This document shows, one piece after another, positions 54,801-60,871 of a DNA stretch of 64,000 nucleotides. A program made the translations under genes and the position numbers. Numbering within the stretch: the first letter of the stretch is position 1; each line of letters opens with the position of its first letter. The notes beneath the pieces were generated by a model, which did not search any database, had not been told where the DNA came from, and was given only the letters and a program-made list of their open reading frames with translations. This stretch comes from Paragonimus westermani (Eukaryota > Platyhelminthes > Trematoda > Plagiorchiida > Troglotrematidae): positions 1 to 64,000 of the forward strand of contig QNGE01000843.1 of the NCBI GenBank assembly GCA_008508345.1, given 5' to 3'.

Positions 54801-57800
54801 TTCTAAACTACAGGGCGAAACAGAAATGCATGCAGGTATTATGTACCCTTTCTTTCAACGACAACAGAACATCATTTGGACGTCACCGATGACGCACGTA
54901 GACAGAGGTGTAGTGTTTGGAGGAGATAGTGTTTCTCAAACATGTGAAACCGCTCACAGTCTCAAGCAGATTGCTTGCAATAAAGAAGGTAGGAGTGGAA
55001 CGCACCAGCCTTGAGGCATCACTTTGCACTTTGAATATGCGAAACGCATGCCGTACAAACTTATCTGGTCACTTTTCTTGCCCAACACGGTCTTTATGTT
55101 TTCAGCAGAGGGGCTAAACAGGACAATCTCAGCCTAATACCAGGAAGAGGCATAACATTTAGGTCGTTGTGTTCCTCAGGCATTCCTTTCACGAAAGAGA
55201 TCACACACGTCTGTCAAACACCACTAGAAGTCATTAAATCCTCAGTATGCTTGTAGAGTGAGTATACAGTGATTTCAACAGATTGAAGTATTTCTGGGAA
55301 AGAAGGTATCCCCATAGAACGTTACCTGCAACCAAATCGAAGGCACCATTTAGGTTTGAAAATATCAAGACCGTCGGCTGCCTCTACTAGTCTCGATATC
55401 TAATGATCCATCGCAAGGTAGAAGTGCGATCTACACACCGTCGATCAGAACGGAATTCTTCCTGTTCCGCACTTATCTGACCTTCTGTGGGCTTAGAGGG
55501 CTGGCGCACCATAAAACTAGTATTCATTAGTTGGAGTCTGCTATAAATGTCTCCCGACATGTTGCTGATTTGTTGAAGTGCTCTAAGTTTGTCCGATTGT
55601 TGAACTTTAGTTGTTTAAGTTCAAGGTGTGAGTAATTTCGCATCTTCCTGCATTCTTTGGAATTTCGAGCGTCCTCTCTTTCTTCTGTTCTGTATCATCA
55701 CTCGTACTGATAAATTGTCATATTCAATCAATGAAGATAGTCTGTGTAATGAAATATAATTTGTGTTGTGCAAATAACAGATTCAGCCGCTTACCACTCA
55801 TATCTAACGCCTTTATCGGTCCAGCCATGAATTGAGAACTTCTGCTAATCAGTATGTTACCACAGTGATGACATTTTTCTTTTGGCTGCAAGAATGCTAC
55901 TTGTGGACAGTTCATTGAGTTTCGTCAGTCTCTAGGGTCATCACCCATTTCCTATTGGCCTACCAAAACATTGTCTTATCCAGCGACAAACTTGTTGATT
56001 ATCAAGTTTGACAATACTTGGGTTCTCATCTGTGTAGTTGTTGAATTTCTCTTTTTTGGTGCGTTGTTCGTCACCCACAATTACCCTGTTTTCTGTCCGA
56101 CTGTTGCACTATTTTGAACTGCGTTGATTACACGGATTAACGTTACTTTACGTCACGCATTGTTCCGTTTAGTGGCTCTCTACAGTTGAGGCATCCATGA
56201 AGAATCACAGGTGATGTATGTTATATTTATCTTGTTCATTACCGTTCCATTTAATGTCCTAATAAACAAGTATCTTCACTGCTGTTTTCAGCCTTTGATA
56301 TTTGAGCAGGCTGGTTCACTACCTTCGCTCAAGCCGTTCGATATTAAACATTTGTTCTATCGACATTGATCTAACTCCCGCTCTCGATAGTCAGACAGTC
56401 AGACTGTGGACTGCGCGTTATCAATCGATACCGGAGACACACAGGAACAATAACCAGTAACTTGAACCTGAAAGACTTAACAAGACAAATGCCTTTGTGA
56501 TTGTCACAAAGACCTCGGGCCCTGTTTTCAACTAGAATTACTTTTGGTAGCCACATATCACAACACACACCGTCAATCTCCCACTCTGGGGGGTTTTGTC
56601 AATGCTGATATCAACTTATCTCCACAATCTCTGAAAAGAGGAGGCAGTGGACCTCGTCCAAGGACCTTTTTACGCTACGGTGAAGAACTAGTCGATTTAC
56701 CGCTTATCTAAACCCCGACACAGAAGACGATTCAGCAAGAGACCGATCCAAGCGTCACGTTAAGAAAATACTTCAGGATTGAATGAACAGCCTCAGTGTT
56801 ACACCGCCCATTATTCGCTAAGTTTTTTGTTCTGTATTGTACCAATGAGCTTGCAGTTTATGAGTGCGCATGCGCTTTTATGGTCAGCCAACGACGGACT
56901 CTGGTTTCTTCATTAGTGGTACACATCTCTAAACGCGAGTTTTTGCCTCGTGAACAAGAATTGCTCACTGCAACGAGCCCGAGGTCTCCTTCTTTTCACT
57001 TACGCGGGAGACTTCAAATCAGCTACGATTTTGAAGGCCATTTGAAGTCTCCAATCCCGAACACCACATACGTCTTAAAGCTTGAGCTCCAAGGCCACTT
57101 CTGATTCAATCAGAGGTGCGTGTAGAAAGCAACAACAGGCCATTCGGGTCCCGCAGTCTCTATAGCCCGGCTGAGGCCAGATGGACTCTTTCTCAACATG
57201 TTCTGCTACCTGTCAAGTCGGCACGACTGGTTGGTAATAAGTGACCCATATTTTTCACATATGATATCACTTACATCGAATCCACAGCCAACACAATCAC
57301 AAATCAAGGAGAATAGCTTTCTGCCATTCCTACATGAAGGGACTCACCATATTGTTATTCGACCAAGTGACACATCACACAGTTCGCTGAGGCGCTACCA
57401 ATTAAGTGCGTCCGTCCAATTCTCTTTTCAGGAATCGTTCACGATGACATGGTGGCTACTCTGGTAATTAGGCAATTAGCCTAACCGGGCGCAATGAGGG
57501 TAAACGTGATAACCTAACCCTGATACGCAAAGTCTACCTGTGTATTTGAACCGAATATGTCTGTGCCCCAAAATTACGGCCGTCGTACAGTGTGTATGTG
57601 CGTTCAGAGTGCAAGAAATGTTAGGTCCATTGACGACATACGATTTGCCTTGATTCCATCGTCAAAATTCTCTTGGAGAATCACTTGCTTAAAAAAAGTT
57701 AATGGCTACTACGCTCATTATTTGACTACCAGCTGACCTCAAGTCGAACGTCACTCACATTTGATTGCAGTCTTGGCATTCAGTTAAACTTTTCAGTCAT

Positions 57801-60800
57801 CCTCTTTCAGGTAGAAGCAGAAGTGAAACACGAGTCCAGTGTCTGTGTTCGAAAGAGGCTGACTTGAAACTTTAATCGAGTACGAAAGCTACAATCGAAT
57901 GTGAGTGTTGGTCAACTCGAAATTAGCCAAACTTCCGACCACTCATCAGCAATACTGTCCACTTTTTTTAGGTACATGTAAACAGAAATATCTGGTCAAA
58001 AAATTCGGACTTGTAAAGTTTCAAGCGAATAGGAAGATTCTATTGTGGATCTACTGACATATTTTTCCTTCTACGATGAATTTTAACAGTAAGTTTGTTT
58101 GTCTTTGGTTTTTGGGAAAGAAAACAAGCAAATGGTTGTGTATCAACTGATATCTTTTGCTAACACTGACGTGGCATTAAACTTATGATGATTCCACTTA
58201 TTTCCCCTAGAGCCGTTCGTGATGCATGCGGTTATGAGTGTGTATTAATAATAGCTTTCGAGAGCGTTTTCCTGTTCCAACGTATTTAAGAGTAAAATAG
58301 GGTCTCAGGTTTTATGCAATGCGTCGAATTACAAGCAAGTATAGCATCGATAAGCTACTTAAACTTACAGAGAAGACTACAATATTTTCTTGCTGTAACT
58401 CATCACCGTATGTTTTTTTTACGACAGTCATTATTGAATGTTAAACTATCAACTGAAGGTAGCAAAGTACTTAGATAATACGTACTACTTTGGTAGACTT
58501 TGTCCTGGTGAGCAAATCTGGTAGACGTGGGACAACGGAGATGATTTCCGAAAATTTACTACCCAGTGAAGCTACCACATTGGTCAGCTGAGGTAAGGTG
58601 GGTAGAAAAACGAGAATATCGTTGTCTAGATTGAGTGAAACCTTAAACAGTGGATTGGGATCGTTGCGGCCGTCCCCGTTGATGGCACGTTGAAGTTCAC
58701 TCAGTGAGAATTTCACGTTCAGTCGGAATGCCTCTTCACAATACCGGTCCATGCGCTCGGCGTATCTGAAATGAGAGAATAAATAGGCGCATTCCAAAGT
58801 TCAGTTACTTTAAATAAACTGAAACAAATGACTCAGAGGGTATTTCCACACTGCTTTTTCAGGCTACAAGCTAAATACAAAAATTACTGCATAAGTTTTA
58901 CTGCTGATTGAACAGTATTAAATGAAACTGCATTTATGCACACACACACACATCAACATGGATACTAACTAGTGTCAGTGCAAGTGACGGGCTGGAGCCT
59001 GGCTGCCGCCATTGCCACCAACCAGGTTTGAACAACCTTAGAACGTTCAGCTCACAGGTGACCTGGTATATCGTGTGATATCGAAACCCATGTGATGTGG
59101 AAGCAAACTTCAACCGTTTACTTTGGTGCAATTCCCTTGATTTTTCAGTAGTAGTCTTTTAATAGCCCTTGATTGAGTTTGACTGTAACTTGGAAGATAT
59201 TTCTGAGGGTTCTTTATCACAACTGCATACTGCTTAATTTCGAGTGATCTTCACAAATAACATTAAGTGGGATAACCAAAAGCGATCACCGATTCTCACT
59301 TTGAACATTCCCAAATTTGCACTAAGCTGGAGAAGTTTCCTCGCCGAGCTTGAAATATTAACACTAAACATAATTCTCGGTTGCTTACAATGTGTTCTAA
59401 GTCGATGTTTACATGTGTACTTGATGCATAAGTTCATTACCCAAATCGGATGGAGATGTTTCCGAAATGCAGGCTCATGGCTTTTGAAAACTTGATGTGT
59501 AGTGCTGACCGGAAAACTCAGTGGTCCCTATCACTACATTAAGTTAAAAGACATCACCTCAGAGTCCCTGTGGCTTCCTAGCAGCAGCCACAGCGCTTCC
59601 CCCCTCACACTGTGTTGTATAACCACTATCCCCAGAATAGTGAGAACTGAACACAACTAACGGAACTCAGTATAAGACCACACGTGTTCGTACAGCAATG
59701 GGCTGGCTCATGTTTCCGCAAACCTTATGGGCATGAAACAGAAAGTCACTTGGAAGAAATCTTGACTCCCATAAAAGTTTAGTGTTCTTTACTTTCATTC
59801 TATTCCTTCCAATTGCTGAACATCTCTCCTATGTTCAATAATGTCTTCCGCGGAGGAAAATGGGCCATATTAATCAAAAGCTTTTGAAGTTAGGTGAACG
59901 CAATTTCAAGTGGTTTCGTGTCACTAACAGTAGTTCATGAAGCAGAGCTGGCCATAGTCGGCAAATCGTAAATGAATGACAAATCGAGTGGCGGATTGGG
60001 CATACAATTCAGAATGTGCTCACAGACAAAACTCAAGTCAGCTCAGTCGAGAACTGTGTTACGAGTGAATAGCATTAATTGTTAAATGTGGAAGACAGAC
60101 GGTCCGTGTGACATTTCTCCAGGAGTGGCAATATCAGTGAGTCAACAGATTGTTAGGAACTGATGAAAAAACATCAAAATTGGCCTCTTATGTTCATTGC
60201 GTTAGGGTCAAAGGAATTTGTGCACTGAACTAGGTCCAAGGTCAGCAAACCGGTTGAATTATGCTGCATACACAAGGCAAGGAAATAGGCCTACGTTGAG
60301 GTTAGTGGAAAAATGCTTGAGAGTGTTTCCAGAAAGTGTTAACAATCTGCAGTTTGGTTTGTCGGTAGCATTTCGCCTAAGCAAAAAATCCCTTACGATA
60401 TTAGATAAACCGGTTAAAACCGGTAGTTTAGAGCTACGGAAGTGAACAAAATTGCAAGCAGTAGATTATGTATCCGTTGTGTTTATACAAGTGACCAATG
60501 CTAGGTTCGAACTGCCAACTGCCATAGGTACGTGGGACAAATGACAGGACCAGAATCAGTGCACTCAGACTGTTAGATTGTTTAGAAAGACATAATGCTG
60601 AGGAGTATATAAGAAATTCTATTAACTCAAATCCGCCTAGAATGTCGTTCTGCTCTAGTTATCAGGATGACTAACACAATAAGATACAAAGGATGGCTTA
60701 AATGTGTCAATGAAAGTTCATTTCACACTACTTTCCTCGACGAGACATCTTCCGAAGACACCGATGTTTCTCGGGAGGAAAAGTTCGTTCTTCGGGGGGG

Positions 60801-60833
60801 GGGCATGGTTTTTCGTGAAATCTGATTGTTATA

Positions 60834-60871
<38 letters not shown>

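Larger units (their letters stand above)
52241..58485 (-). other. Dynein intron 3
   Basis: 6.2 kb. Non-LTR 3' UTR, family B copy 3, family A copy 4, a non-LTR fragment and the paired SINE ends. 54641-57744 is without recognised features. Open frames there (for example 56796-57104, plus) have no family match. Confidence 0.75.

Noticed and set aside
55724..55915. 63-codon minus-strand open frame in intron 3 considered as an extra tail exon
   Set aside because: Exons 3 and 4 join with correct phase and spacing without it, and the translation shows no dynein similarity.
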